A DNA stretch of 64,000 nucleotides from contig NC_069376.1 in assembly GCF_021730395.1 (NCBI RefSeq), forward strand, positions 15,347,001-15,411,000, given 5' to 3'. A program made the position numbers and the translations under genes. This document shows, piece by piece, positions 10,783 to 23,231 of this stretch; positions within the stretch are counted from its first letter, which is position 1, and each line of letters starts with the position of its first letter. This DNA is from Mercenaria mercenaria (Eukaryota > Mollusca > Bivalvia > Venerida > Veneridae). The notes beneath the pieces were generated by a model. The model saw nothing but the letters and a program-made list of their open reading frames with translations. It was not told the DNA's origin and did no database searches.

Positions 10783-11528
10783 ATGGCGATTTATAACACT
10801 GAAGAAAATCCAGAGACGTAAACATTTAATATTTGTGTCCCTATTTGAAAACAAACATGCAGACTATTGTTTGTTATTTTCAACCAGAAACGTGTCATTT
10901 TAACAGCATTGAGTCCTTTGCAACACTGAAAAGCATTTGCAATGACCTAGAATCGATCAAAATATGCCTACAAGATCGAAAACTAGGTCTACACTTCAAA
11001 CACTGAGAGTGGACACAAGAAAATGCAGAAAGATATAGTCCTGTCAGGTATATATTGCTTGTAACTTGACACTCGATTCGGCTATAATAAGTCTAAAACT
11101 GCAGTTTCAGTCACCTGTCGTAAAATAATAATTTAAACACGCTCAAGTCTATATAAAAGACCATTATAGTTTTAGAGATAAACCTGTGATGGGAATCAAA
11201 GATACATCTACCTGTCGATTCTTAGGTCAAAGTAAACTGCATTTTTTACACTAGAATCGAAGCTATAATAACGACTGTGGTGTAGATTTGTATAACAAAA
11301 CAAGTATATAACCCATTAATAAAATGTTCATCTCAAGATTGTCATTCTTTCTAAATCATCCAGTTTCCATGGGCGTTTCACACTCTTATTTCACTCGATA
11401 ACATAACACCTAGTTGAATTATCCCATGTCTATCAAGTACATTATGTTATAGAAGGACATGTTTGAACTAAAATGTTGTAAGTGTTTTATTTGCATGTCT
11501 GTACATGTTACCTTCTGAAAGAAAGGAA

Positions 11529-11559
11529 TTTATTATTATTATTATTATTATTATTATAG
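11529..11559. repeat. ATT microsatellite
   Basis: About nine ATT units followed by ATAGACC. Confidence 0.9.
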
Positions 11560-11957
11560 ACCTAGAGTAATCAAAGAAAACTATGTAAGCACTCATAACT
11601 TGTAATATTTTGAATTTCATTTACTTATTAACATTTCATACATTTTATGTAACTACAATATATTTTAATTTGCAAGATAGTCTCATGTATAATTATCGTC
11701 CTTCCGTTCTGACTATAAAGTTCAAATAAAGATCACCACACACTTCATGCTTACTTTAAAATTGCCCAAAATAGCGAAGACGAAACCTGCATTTAAAGGT
11801 CCAAGAACTAACGCTCCGGAACAGTTGTTCCAAAGAATATTCTTTATATCAAGCTGTTGCTAAAGTTATCTTTGTAGTCAAGTGTTACTAATGTTTTCAT
11901 TAAACCCAGCCGAATAAAGGTTTCAATTCATCAAAGTCTCTGTGATTCGCGATGTCA

Positions 11958-12992
11958 TTACGGTTTTTCCAACCTTTCTTCACGAAGTCGTTTAATTTCC
12001 AACAAAGTACTAGTAGGCAGCTCTTTCTCGCATTGCAGTAATAACTTTGCCAGACGTTTGGGATAGTTGTTTCTCTCCCTGTATCGTTCTTCAGAATGAC
12101 GGCCGCCTGGCGCATGTGCGTCTTTCGACGTGTTTGTAAAACTGGTTTCTTCGAGCAAATGCAACATGTTAAAGTTCCCATTAGCAAAGTCAACAGTATT
12201 TCTTCTCGCTGCATTGTACTCCACTTGGTCAGATATACCATTTTGTTGTGTTAAATTCCCAACTTTATTTCCTTGTCTCAAAATATTTTCTGCGATAGCC
12301 AAACTATTCCGCCTGCTTGTGACAAGAGACCAATTATTGTCAATGTTATGCGCTAGTGGTTTTGAAGATGCTCTGATTCTACAATCTTCATCACTTATTA
12401 CAGGTCGGCCTACGTCGATGCTATGTCTTCTTCCAATGTTCCGGAAACATCTTCCAAAAGTTTTGCCATCTTCTTTATTTGTTTCTTCTTTCTTACAAAC
12501 AGTGGTATTTATACAGCTACCGGCGTTTATTGAATTATCTGTATATTTTTTACTTGATGGTGCAGAATGCAATGAACTGCAAACCTTTCTTTGCGCCCGA
12601 ATATCTCCAAGATTAGCAATTTGAATAGATTTCCGTCGATTCGTTTCACATTTATCTATCTGTTGAAGCATTTCTACCAGCCCAGTACTACGCCTTCTAA
12701 CTCTAGGAGTGTGCAGAACTTCATGTGTTATCGTTGAAGAAGACATAAAGTCAGTATCACTTCCTTTTTCTGCTAAGCTTAATTTCTCTGTAGATTCATC
12801 CAGTGAATCTATGACATTCTTTAACTCCTCTGATATCTGGCTTATATGCCCTGCATTTTTGCTCCAGTTTGAAGCTTGCTTGGAGGATGAAAATTCACCC
12901 ATAGTTTTCTTTCCTATAACTTTAACTGCATTAATCCACGAACTTACTTTCAAATGCGGGAACGGTTGAATAAACGACGTACAAGATCGACA
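11958..12992 (-). CDS. 3'-terminal coding exon of an unrecognised basic protein with five RRx(S/T) motifs
   Basis: I do not recognise this protein. The frame is open for 344 codons to a TAA and has normal protein composition, unlike the surrounding sequence. There is no ATG near its 5' end; the first candidate start is TTG. A splice acceptor (ATTAACAG) at 12993-12994 keeps the frame open from 12992, so it is probably the last coding exon of a split gene. Counting from the TTG at 12953, the product has five basic phosphorylation-type motifs: RRRST (86-90), RRKSI (106-110), RRHSI (175-179), RRNSL (214-218) and RRNTV (250-254). All fit the RRx(S/T)-hydrophobic consensus of PKA-like kinases. The rest is Ser/Asn-rich and probably disordered, with a charged helical C terminus (LLEIKRLREERLEKP). 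No membrane segment is seen. The upstream exons were not found. Confidence 0.6.
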   Translation of the reverse strand, partial: CRSCTSFIQPFPHLKVSSWINAVKVIGKKTMGEFSSSKQASNWSKNAGHISQISEELKNVIDSLDESTEKLSLAEKGSDTDFMSSSTITHEVLHTPRVRRRSTGLVEMLQQIDKCETNRRKSIQIANLGDIRAQRKVCSSLHSAPSSKKYTDNSINAGSCINTTVCKKEETNKEDGKTFGRCFRNIGRRHSIDVGRPVISDEDCRIRASSKPLAHNIDNNWSLVTSRRNSLAIAENILRQGNKVGNLTQQNGISDQVEYNAARRNTVDFANGNFNMLHLLEETSFTNTSKDAHAPGGRHSEERYRERNNYPKRLAKLLLQCEKELPTSTLLEIKRLREERLEKP

Positions 12993-12999
12993 CTGTTAA

Positions 13000-15900
13000 T
13001 GTCATACAAGTTTGTTTTTCTCATGTAAGCCAACATTCAAATTACAGTTTGGTAAATATGTTATATACATTGTTTTATAACTGCAATTTTAGAATACTGA
13101 ACTAAACACCTTTTCAATAAAACGTGCTTTTGAAATGAGATTAAAACTGATACGATTGTTTAAATGGTACGTTCAGTAGAAACCTTGCAAACCTTTATCA
13201 ACGGAAGATTATAGAAAACTGTTTTTTTTTTCTACTGGTTATGCAGTAAAATTTCAGTATTCTTTACAACAACCACACATTTTAAATTCAAATTTGATAT
13301 AAAAACGGCCGTATTAAGGGCACAACGTTCCTTACTTCCTCAATTCTTAATTTTTGATAGTATAATAACAAACTTTTTTGTCATTATTGTTGCTTTTGTT
13401 ATGTTTTAGCATTAAAGCAAGTGCCAAAATTTAATTCTATTCAGATTTGAATTTTCTCTGGCGTGGGATAATGAATATAATTAGTAAGAATTGTGTCCCC
13501 TTAAATAGAAGAATATAGATAGGTACCCGTACTAAACGGTACAATGTGAAACTACTTAAAGCATACCATTGTCATACCGTTCTAATTAAAAAATAATTTG
13601 ACCTTGATATTTCAATTTTGTTTGCAGGGAGATAAACATGGGATTTTAATATCAATACATGAATATGAGAACGGCATATTTCCCATTGTCCTACATGCCG
13701 AACTATTGGCAAATTTCTTCTCTTTATGACACACGTATAGTTTTAATTAAATTCTTTGTTACTGTAATGTATTCATATAGGACCAAGTCTGTGTTATAAA
13801 CAACACATTGTTACTTGAGACAACGTGATTCTACATAGTATTTGCGTACAAAGTTCAGCTAGTCCATTATTTAAAAATTAATGTAATTTTTAAGCGTTAT
13901 AAACAAAAAAAAAAAAGAGACAAAATTAACAGGTAATCTATTAACATTTAATATAATTAAGCGAATAAAGAAACAAACCTAACTGCCACGATAGCACAGT
14001 CACTATACACAGTTTCTTTGCTGTAAACACACTGACTCATTTTACTTTGTTATGAGCTAATACTTTAGAAACAAGGTATAGTCTGAAAAAATAAGTGTAT
14101 CCGTTACCTTGAAAGGACTTCCTTCAGGATATACTCGTATGCCAGTTGCTCTAGACATTGAAAAAGAGTGTTTTCATTTGTTGGCATAGAAAAAAGCAGG
14201 CACGGTATTCGAACTCCCATGTCTCCAAATTCTACCCGAGTCGAAGACATCCATTGTTCCGTATGCAAATTTGACTCCGTATAAGAAAACCGCGATATAT
14301 GGAGAATTCACGTTTTCAGTCCGAGTGAATATTAGCGAAAGTTCAAATGGCCGATAAAAACAGGGTGGTTATTCTCAGAACATGTATTTGAAAACAACAC
14401 GTTCCAAACATATGATATTATTTGCGATAGATGTATGTACATTGTAATAGTTTCAGCTTTGAATTTCGAAATTCAAGATTGACAGTAGATACCATACTAA
14501 AATATTAGAAGAAACAGGAAACCTTTGAAAATAAGTTCTGTAGATTAAAGATGACCTTCCTTGTTTAAACTCGGTATTATTATTAATTCCGATCATTTGG
14601 GTTTATTGTTGTTGTATTACATTTAAACCGGTGCCAGAAAGAGCGGGATGTGGGAAGCGTATTTTATAACTGTTCAGACTGTAACAGAGTCGGTTGATAT
14701 TCTGCATTGTTGTGCTCTACGCGTCTGATTTTATCATAAATTTGATTATTTACAAATACTTTCTAGACTGTTTGAAAGGTAAAAGATTTAAACAACATTT
14801 CTTTATAGAGGAAAATTCCTCAAAAGTAACAACCATAAAAACGGGACAAAGAATACATCATGAAAAAGGCTCTTTCTTTGTAGCTGATATTTTAAAGAGA
14901 TATCCACCTTCTTGTAGCTTAAAAAGAACAGTCTTTTATTTTCAGTGGCCTAGAGATAGGAGCATTTATTTTGCCTTAATCGAAGCAGAATTCCACGTGT
15001 TTCGAGAGCAGAGATAAAGTTGAAATTCGGTACCAGTTATCTAGACTGATGTGAAACATTTTATTCTTCTTTGTTGAGTTCACGTTCGCAATGTGTGGCG
15101 TTTCAAATATGACGAAAATTCATGTAGTTTGATAGTGAATAATGAAAACAACAAAAGCAGCTTAACACATCAATTTTTTTTAGAATTTCAAATAGATGAG
15201 TAAGTAAATCATAGGTAATTTGAAACCGAAAGGTCTCGCGTTTATTTCCAGGTTAGGGGGTGTTTCTGTCACAGTTTTACTGACAACAATAGAGAGTTTG
15301 AGATTTCAACCTTCGCCTTCCCCATCAAGGTCTCTCATATATATTTGGGGTAACACGTCATCGATATGCGTGTAATTTATTTACATCAGACGTTGCTACT
15401 AAAGTTATTCATGTAATATCAAGTTCGCCTAATTAAGACTTCCCTTTATTACACTTTGAAATAAAAAGCTCTGTTTCAGGATTTCTGCTTATAAAGTTAT
15501 TTGATTATCCATATGTATAATTAGACAAACTTTGAAGCTAAACACTATCAATAAGTATGAGAATAATAGGTTTTGTATGACTAATGATTTTAACTAAATA
15601 CATTGAATTGAACCTGGAAGTATGAAGTTATCAACTGATTTTGAAAAGCATTGAGACTTTGTTCAAACTTTAACTTCTACGGCATTATTGTGCAACCAGG
15701 CGATAGCGGTTATACTAGATGGGCTTTTTATCGTATGAAGAAAAGTTTTGAACGACCGAAGATGTGATATCATGAAACTAAAAACTTTAGTCCTTTTTCA
15801 TCTACTCTGTCCACATACTCGAAATCATAGACTGAAATCTGGATGGAGGACAGTCATTTTACTTGAAAAAAGACTGGTTACACGCGATTATCATTTGTTG

Positions 15901-17095
15901 AAACATTTTACTTTCACTTCCAGATATTCAAAAACAATCCATTTCTGTCTAACACTTTATACGACAGTTGCGTTTTAATTATAAGCCAAAAATGGTACTA
16001 GTTAGACAACAAATTCTTCTGAAGTATCAGACAATTTCAGATCTATGATATCATGATGCGAGAAGATTCCTGTTAGCTTTATGGTATAACTCCATTCTTT
16101 ACATGCATGGACCCAGAGCCTGGCAGAGGGACATTGTGGGTCAATCCCCCTACATTTGTTACATTCTACAAAGAAAATTGGTCGTCACCCTAACCGAAAT
16201 TCCTGGATCTGCACATGCTTTACTTATAAAATAGTATACTCAACAAATACATGTATATGCCCACATGTTATTTTTGTGTGACAATTTCCGTCTCCACCTA
16301 ACATTTCTCGACTGTTTCACTAGACACATGTTGACTAGGTACGATTATATTGTACGAGTACTGTCTGAACGTTTGGCATTATACATAGTTATACTGGGTG
16401 TCATGAGGCCAAGACGTATGATATAACGAGAGCATCTTACATTTGTTTCAATTCGCGTGTTAAATGTATTCATAACTTGTGTATACTGGCTCACGTTATC
16501 AACATGTCTTTTATAAAAGGTTAAATTTCATCAGGTACATTGTTAACGAGTACCCACAAGTAAAACGCGATTTTTTAAGAATTCGATGTACAAAGTACCA
16601 AAAAGAACTAATTCAGTGTGAAAAAAAAACTTTAAGAAAAAAATGAAATACTAGTCAACAGAGCAAGACGGATGAATCTGTCCTTTAAAGTTCAAAGTAA
16701 TGCCTTTTGTGTTTGCTTTAACGCATATACTTAACTTAATTTCAAAGTATTTCGACAAATGCATTTATAATAGGTGGTGTTTCATGTTTTTGCTTGAAAA
16801 ATATTAACTTCATCTTGCTTAAAGAACACCATCAACAATAAAATACGTTAATATGATTATCATTTTTATTTCATCTTATGTATGATTTACAATCGTACAT
16901 TATATACTGACAGCATTTTATATAAAATCTAAATGTTTGGAGCAACAACGACGAGTTTTTGATTGTTTCGCTTTTTTCTTTATCGTAATCACATTAATAT
17001 CCATGCCATAATTAAATAAATTAAAATGTTTCTATTTAATTTTCTTTTTAAAACCTCTTGTAAAAGTCCTGCCCTACTTGACAATTGATATCTAA
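13000..17095. other. No gene recognised
   Basis: AT-rich, with scattered poly-A and poly-T runs. Frames up to about 107 codons (near 14694-15017) start at non-ATG codons and show no domain, splice-bounded structure or protein-like pattern I can defend. The upstream exons of the 11958 gene may lie here unseen. Confidence 0.4.
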
Positions 17096-17100
17096 ATGCA

Positions 17101-17137
17101 CGAAAAAAAAAAAGAAAAAAAAAAAAAAAAAAAAGAA
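17101..17137. repeat. Poly-A tract
   Basis: About 37 bp of A with three G interruptions. Confidence 0.9.
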
Positions 17138-18039
17138 GATCGTAACTGCGGATAAATTGAAACGGCGGATTAACGAGGTAAGGTTCATTCTAAAGTTTGA
17201 AATCTAAAGGAATTTTAATTGAACTTCAACTGCATACGTTAACTTCGCAAGAGACGTTGAAGGGGAAGACGAAGGTTGAAATCTTATTCTCTCTACTATG
17301 TCTCCAATCATACGTCAGCCACAGCCTAGTCACTGAAGCATGAAACATCGGGGTTTCTTCCATATCTTTATAAAATGCACGTCTGTTGTAGCATTTAGTT
17401 TTTTTCTTATCTAGCGCTTGTAGTCAGCATGTATATTTTCTTATCTTATTTCATAGATCTGTGATCGTCTTTTATCTAAGTAACATAGTAAGTCCATTAA
17501 CAGCTTCATCACGGCTAAAGAACTGGACCTGGTATCACCTGAAATTAAATTTGAGTGTTTTATAATCATCATCTATCATTTTCTTGTAAATGGAATAAAA
17601 AATGCAAAACAATGATGCTGATAAAACAAATAATGGATGCATTTAAAATATTAAACATTTTCTGAATAAACTATATCCCCTCCAAGTTTTTAAGTATGAG
17701 TCTATTTCAAGGAAAAATGCAGATTAAAAAAAAAGCTTATGATATTAAACTACATACTTTATAAATACGTCAGTCTTTTAAATGTAATATTATTGAAGAA
17801 GTATTGTACATGTACTCACTTCCTCAGGCCCTCTGCACCATCCTTGTGTACATGATGTATAAACAGCTAGCTTAAACCTCTATCAGTCTAAATGTGTAAA
17901 TAAATGGCATGTTCTAATCTCGGGCCTAGCCAGGCCAGGCCATAGATTTCAATTTTGTTAAAGGTGAAAGTAATTTCTACAGCATCTTTAAAATCTGAGT
18001 TTTGAACTTGTTGATTGAAGAATATGTTTGGATATTTCA

Positions 18040-18810
18040 GATATTATATAAGACAGACTGGAAAATCTGGGACATGCTCGTGGGATGTGTCTGTGGGATG
18101 ACATGGTATGGGCTCAAGGTCATGGGATCGTTAGCCCAATGTCAAAGAAATATACAATGATGAGCATAAATATAAAGTTCATCTGGGCAATTGCGAGGTC
18201 AGCTAAGGATAGCAGGGACACAACCTGTAATTGCAATTCCCAGAGTGAGTGCATAAGCTGCCAAGAACGGAAACAAAGAAAAAATACCAATACTTATGTC
18301 TCTTACTTGTTAGAATGTACTTGTACTGTTGCAATACATGTAAGGGAACTCTTTAAGCTAAAAAGTAATTATTTGGCAACACACTATTAATCATTTATTG
18401 TCCATCTGGTGTTAATGTAAACATCAAAATTTATTTATTTTATTTACATACAATAAATAAAAAAACGACATATGTTTTAGAATCCCCCGTTTGTGTGTTA
18501 TAATAAATCTAATGTATCCATTTTCATAATCTTTTTATATTGAATTTTGTGAATTAATAATTTCTTTTTATTTTCAGTAACTTTTGTTTCAGAATTAGAT
18601 TATTTCCATTTCATAATTTCTTTCAAAATAATTAGTGTTAAAGAAAAATAGTGAAGTTTCATTTTCTGACTTGGTTTCGAAGTCACTGCTGAATTAGTAC
18701 ATTTCTCCATGTGACATATATAACTATTATAAAATGTATTTATATAATGGGATCCTGGAAAACCCAGGATAGGCTCGTAGGATGGGATGGGATGGGCACA
18801 AGGACATGGG
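18040..18810. repeat. Short diverged repeat pair
   Basis: GGGCTCAAGGTCATGGG near 18110 and GGGCACAAGGACATGGG near 18793 lie in similar GGGATG-rich surroundings, each preceded by a CTGG(G)A-type segment. They look like two old copies of one repeat; the boundaries are unclear. Confidence 0.4.
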
Positions 18811-18929
18811 CTGAACTTATTTGCCTCTAAAATTTTCTCAGATTCGCGAAGGTTTCTTAAGGTGAAACACTTCTCTACAAAATAAATGATACTCCTAGGA
18901 ATTCCTGCTATCGTGCCTATAAGATCTGG

Positions 18930-19120
18930 TCTAGAGTAACAAAAGGGGTAAATGTTTTTAATTATTAGGCCTACTTTAAAATTATTACTGTTTAAAGTGT
19001 ATTACTGACTGGATCAAGAATATTAATAATAATAACAACAATAAAAATATATATTGCTGTCATTGTACTTACTGGTATTTGCCCATTGAAGAAGACATTT
19101 ACCCCTTTTGTTACTCTAGA
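18930..19120. mobile_element. MITE, 191 bp, with 25-bp perfect TIRs
   Basis: CTAGAGTAACAAAAGGGG continuing into TAAATG at the left is exactly mirrored by CATTTACCCCTTTTGTTACT at the right. The interior is AT-rich with no frame. A TA within TCTAGAG may be the target dinucleotide. Confidence 0.8.
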
Positions 19121-20446
19121 TACTATAGCTAACAAAACTATTAAGTCTAATTTAAAGGTGATGCCTGGAATAAATGTTATGACTATTATCAGGGGATCTC
19201 CACCTCGATTCACTCTTGACTGGAGATCTGGTTTTACCCCAATTGAATAAGCTATCTACATGTAAGTTTTATATCTATTGAGGATTATTTAGTATTGTCC
19301 GAAAGTATTGAATTGTCACTCAAGAATATTCCGTATGTTTCCGCAAATAAATTTTCGGTGCCCAAACAAAAACAGAAATATAAATATTGAAAACCAAGTA
19401 AAATATAACATTTCTTTATCACCAGGTCGTATATGCAGATTATAGTTGTGCTGACAAAACGTTCAGCGACCAATCTCGGGGATGTGAGTTCGAGACACCT
19501 GCTTGACCATTTTCATTTTTTCTTTTAAATTTCATCTGTAAACCTAGAATGCAGGAAAACTGTCAGACTTATCGTGATTTTATGTTCATTTATTGAAAGA
19601 AATACACACAGTTTTGACATCCTTCTACGTACAATTTATTACCAAGAGTGTTGGATATATTTGATAAAATGTTGTAAGAATATCGATAAAATGACATTAC
19701 ATCGGATTAATGAAAACAGTCTGAATTGAAATAGAAGCCGTGATAACGTGCGTGAAAGTCGGAGAACTTATCAAGTATGCCACTGTGCCATCGAAAAACT
19801 ACACGCCTGGTAAACTACAGAGATACTTCTATACGGTAAACTGCTCTGTCGTGCACATCGCGATAAAAAAACATCAACAAAGGTGGGTGTCATCATATTT
19901 TTTTTTTATTTTTACAATCAGTGTATCGAACATCAAAAATCGGGGAATGATAGGCGATGTAGATACAATTTAACTTTGCAAAGAACTTTAAGTTTGCTAA
20001 TTCATTCTTAATTTGTGGTCGTGGTGATGTTTACCAACAAGCTGATTTAGAAGTAAATCTGGCCATTTCGTCTCGGAAACATTTTCATTGTCAAATATTT
20101 ACATTTTGATTAATATTAAGAAGCCAACCGAGTAGGCGTGTAAAATATACAATGCATTTGGAAAAAAAAATGTACTGAAAATGGTTGGGAAGTCATATTA
20201 TTTACTTTTTATTGTGAGAGATAGCTCTGTCGTGAAGAAGATAGTCATGTCGCTAAAGAGATATGTCTGTGGTGTATTAACAGAGCTCTGCGTTCATAGT
20301 TCAAATGTTTTACTATTTACGTTGGGTTGTCCTCATTTGAAATGATATAAAGTTATTGTTCCATTTAATATACATATATGAATTTTCCAAGTATTGTTTT
20401 GATAAAGTTTTTTTATGAGGTTATATTTGTAAATTTTGAATAGTTG

Positions 20447-21175
20447 TACATTTTGTTAATCTTTTGGCTCCTGATGGGTGAGTTATTGTGATCGCTCGAT
20501 GTCCGTCGTCAGTCGTCTGTCTGTTTCTCCGTCAACATTTAGCTTGTGTATGCAATAGAGGCTGTATTTTTCAATTGATCATGAAATTTAGTCAAAATAA
20601 TTGTTGTGTTTAAATCTAGGTTAAATAAGAAAATGTATCATCTGGGGTCAAAATGTAGGTCACTAGGTCAAAATTTAAGAAAAACCTTATCTATGCAATA
20701 GAAACTGCATTTTAAACTCTTATCTTTATGAAATTTGATGAGAATGCTTGTCTAGATAAAATCCAAGATAAATTTGAATATAGGTTAACTGGAATAAAAA
20801 AGCTTGGTCACCTGGTTAAATCAAAATAAAGCTTTAAATATGTGAAAGAGACTGAAGTTTTTCAAATGATTTTCATCAAATGTGGTCAGAATGATTGATG
20901 GAATCTAGGTCAACTTTTAATATGGGTTATCTTGGATCAAAAACTAGGCCACTAGAAAAAATAAAAGAAACAAATTGTGTTTGCAATTGTAACTGTATTT
21001 TATACCGGATCTTCATGAATTTTGATCAGAATGTTGTCTGGATGAAATCTAGGAAAAATTGAAATTTGGATCATCTTGGATAAAAAACTAGGTCACCTGG
21101 TCATTTGAAAGAAAAACCTTATGTACACAGTAGAGGATGAATGTTACACTGGATCTTTATAAAATTTAGAATGAT
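20447..21175. repeat. Imperfect tandem array, about 145-bp unit, five copies
   Basis: A unit containing a GGATCTTCATGAAATTTGATC-like segment, a GATGAAATCTAGG-like segment and AAAACTAGGTCACCTGGTC recurs near 20580, 20728, 20868, 21010 and 21148. Similar arrays are common in molluscan genomes. No coding frame. Confidence 0.75.
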
Positions 21176-21576
21176 GGTCTCTACACAAACGCGTCTGATT
21201 GGTTCAGATAAAAGATTAATTGATAGAAATGAAAATAACCGAAAATATTAGAATTTCAATTACAAAGAAAGCTCTTAAATTTAGAATTACATCACTGCAG
21301 TAATTATGTCAGTAATTGTATGTTTAATTGAGGTCGCTATTAAATGCGTATATTGTTAAAACACTGAATGCATTATGATAAGCTTCTACGTAAAGTTGTC
21401 CTATAAAGTTTATCAAGCTCGTCAATCAGCATGACTGTTGAAAACTTTCAGATTTTAGATTCGCTAATGCATCTGAACGTGCTCGTACAATGATGAAGTC
21501 ACAGCGACTCTGATATTTGTACAAAGTATATTTTATTTATTTGGTCGTGTCCTCAACGAAAAGCAATTATGGTATC

Positions 21577-21627
21577 ATTATATTCAGATATGATTTTAAA
21601 ACTTGTAAAATCATATCTGAATATAAT
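21577..21627. repeat. 51-bp perfect hairpin
   Basis: A 22-bp arm (ATTATATTCAGATATGATTT...) pairs perfectly with its complement across a 7-base loop (AAACTTG). It could be a small foldback scar or encode a short hairpin RNA; nothing here decides between these. Confidence 0.75.
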
Positions 21628-21799
21628 ACAGTGCAACAGATTGTGTAAACAAGTATCGGAGCCACTTCCACTAAAGTTACAGACAACCCTTGCTTTTCAC
21701 AAGATAACTTTACGCATCATTTTTTCTCTGACCGGATTCATCTTTTTATAGAAAAAGTAGCACATGCCGACTGTAAGACAATATAGCCCGCTCGCTAAA

Positions 21800-22080
21800 A
21801 TAAATAGTCATACTTGGGTATTAAATGAACATGTTGGATGATTTTTTTGTCAAAATATAAAAATAAATGTAATCTATAACTCTGATGTAAAATAAAATGG
21901 CGTCATTTAAAAATCTAACGGAAGTGGCTTCTCCGTATTGGCCCTCTGTTTTGAACCAATCAAAATGCTTGAATTCCGCATTGGCCCTGTTTTTCTCATA
22001 TTGGCCCTGTTTTTCTTATATTGGCTCAGTTATGTTTTGTTTTAGCTCTGTCTGTTTCATATGATGTTTGCAATTGATCT
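21800..22080 (+). repeat. Dispersed repeat, copy 1 (with 44650-44826)
   Basis: From AGTCATACTT through CTAACGGAAGTGGCTTCTCC to ATTGGCCCTCT this matches 44650-44826 in the same orientation with few differences. Here it continues with a short ATTGGCCCTGTTTTTCT duplication. Confidence 0.8.
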
Positions 22081-22397
22081 AATACAGTGAGTTGAATAAT
22101 AATGTATGTTACCAGTCTGAGACTACTTTCATTAATATGCATCAGTACCTGATACAGTTCTATAAATAGCGCACGTAAAAAACTTCACTAAGTTACATTT
22201 AAACATCGATAAAATCTGAAGATTTTTTTCAATAACATAACAACAAAAAAGATGGAGGTATATAATAACAGGGTCATTATAACAGTAGCTTGATTCGGCT
22301 CTCGTGGAGTTTGCAAGGTTGGAACACACTCGGCGCTTGCACAAAAATATATAAAAATATTTTAGTTTTCGCTGATTCGCTGGACGATGTATCAAGT

Positions 22398-22487
22398 TCA
22401 AAGGTTGTCATTGTCCTTAGTGTCAGTTTCTTCGCTATATTTTTCATAGTATTTAATGATCCAGCATGTCGTAAATATCATGAATAA
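22398..22487 (-). CDS. Tetraspanin last exon: end of TM4 and cytoplasmic tail
   Basis: After the acceptor TTTCTTTCAG the frame reads LFMIFTTCWIIKYYEKYSEE and ends DNDNL before TGA. The hydrophobic start completes the TM4 begun in the exon at 24255-24338 (phase 0), and the acidic tail is cytoplasmic. Ninety nucleotides including the stop. Confidence 0.75.
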   Translation of the reverse strand, partial: LFMIFTTCWIIKYYEKYSEETDTKDNDNL

Positions 22488-22561
22488 CTGAAAGAAAAAA
22501 CGAAACTGATTGCATTCAATACTGAAAATATCTACTCAATAGTTAGAAGATTATATATATA

Positions 22562-22639
22562 ATTGGGTTTGTTCGCCTCGCCCTCTATAAAGCATACTTA
22601 CCCTACATATTTCCGTAGAGGGTCTGTAACAAACCCAAT
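22562..22639. mobile_element. 78-bp foldback MITE
   Basis: ATTGGGTTTGTT and AACAAACCCAAT form the ends, with CCCTCT...AGAGGG pairing further in. It lies in the last intron of the tetraspanin. Confidence 0.65.
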
Positions 22640-23231
22640 AATTGACTCACTTCTTCCGGGCAGTAGGATAGCTCCTTTATTCGTTGAATATCAACCTAAA
22701 AATGAAACGTTAAATCATAATTAAAGAAGAAACATTTTGATTAACTATTTTCAGCAGTAATCTATATGAAATTTACAAAATTTCTTGTAATTACATTTTT
22801 ATATCGAAAATGCAAATTTCCGCCATTTGAATTGCAATTCTCAAGTAGGGTCACCCACTGATCATCTATAGAAATATAGAGGGCAACCACGTGTCACAGC
22901 TCAACAAATGGAAGGGCTAGAATCTTGTAAGAGATAAAACAAAGTTTAATATTTTATGGAAACGAAATATATGAAAATATTACCTATGTATCATACGCGT
23001 CTGACTATCAGAATTTGTCTGACAACAATTGAATAAATCTACACCTGATGTAGCGTTTTCAAGTAAAACTTTTATAACTCACATATTTTACCGGACAGTT
23101 CTGTGAGGTACAGTAGGTGTAGTTTGTCGTATGGAAATGGTTATGGTCTATATTTCGACAGTGTGAACAACTGTGTGAAATCCAATTTAGATCAGCATTG
23201 AGTATTTATATATTCAATAATGTTAGTGGAC

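Noticed and set aside
10546-10903. Frames of repeated Cys/Ile/Val or Asn/Thr/Gln/Tyr
   Set aside because: By-products of the 5-bp satellite.
14180-14240. B-box-like GAGTTCGAATAC on the minus strand
   Set aside because: No A-box or SINE body around it.
14694-15017. 107-codon plus-strand frame
   Set aside because: Starts at a non-ATG codon, no domain, no splice context; likely chance in AT-rich DNA.
19420-19505. tRNA-like segment with GTGAGTTCGAGAC
   Set aside because: B-box only; head and tail too weak to call a SINE.
22651-22695. Exon-like 45 nt (VDIQRIKELSYCPEE) with good splice signals on the minus strand
   Set aside because: It would put charged residues in the middle of TM4; the exon at 22398-22487 continues TM4 properly without it.
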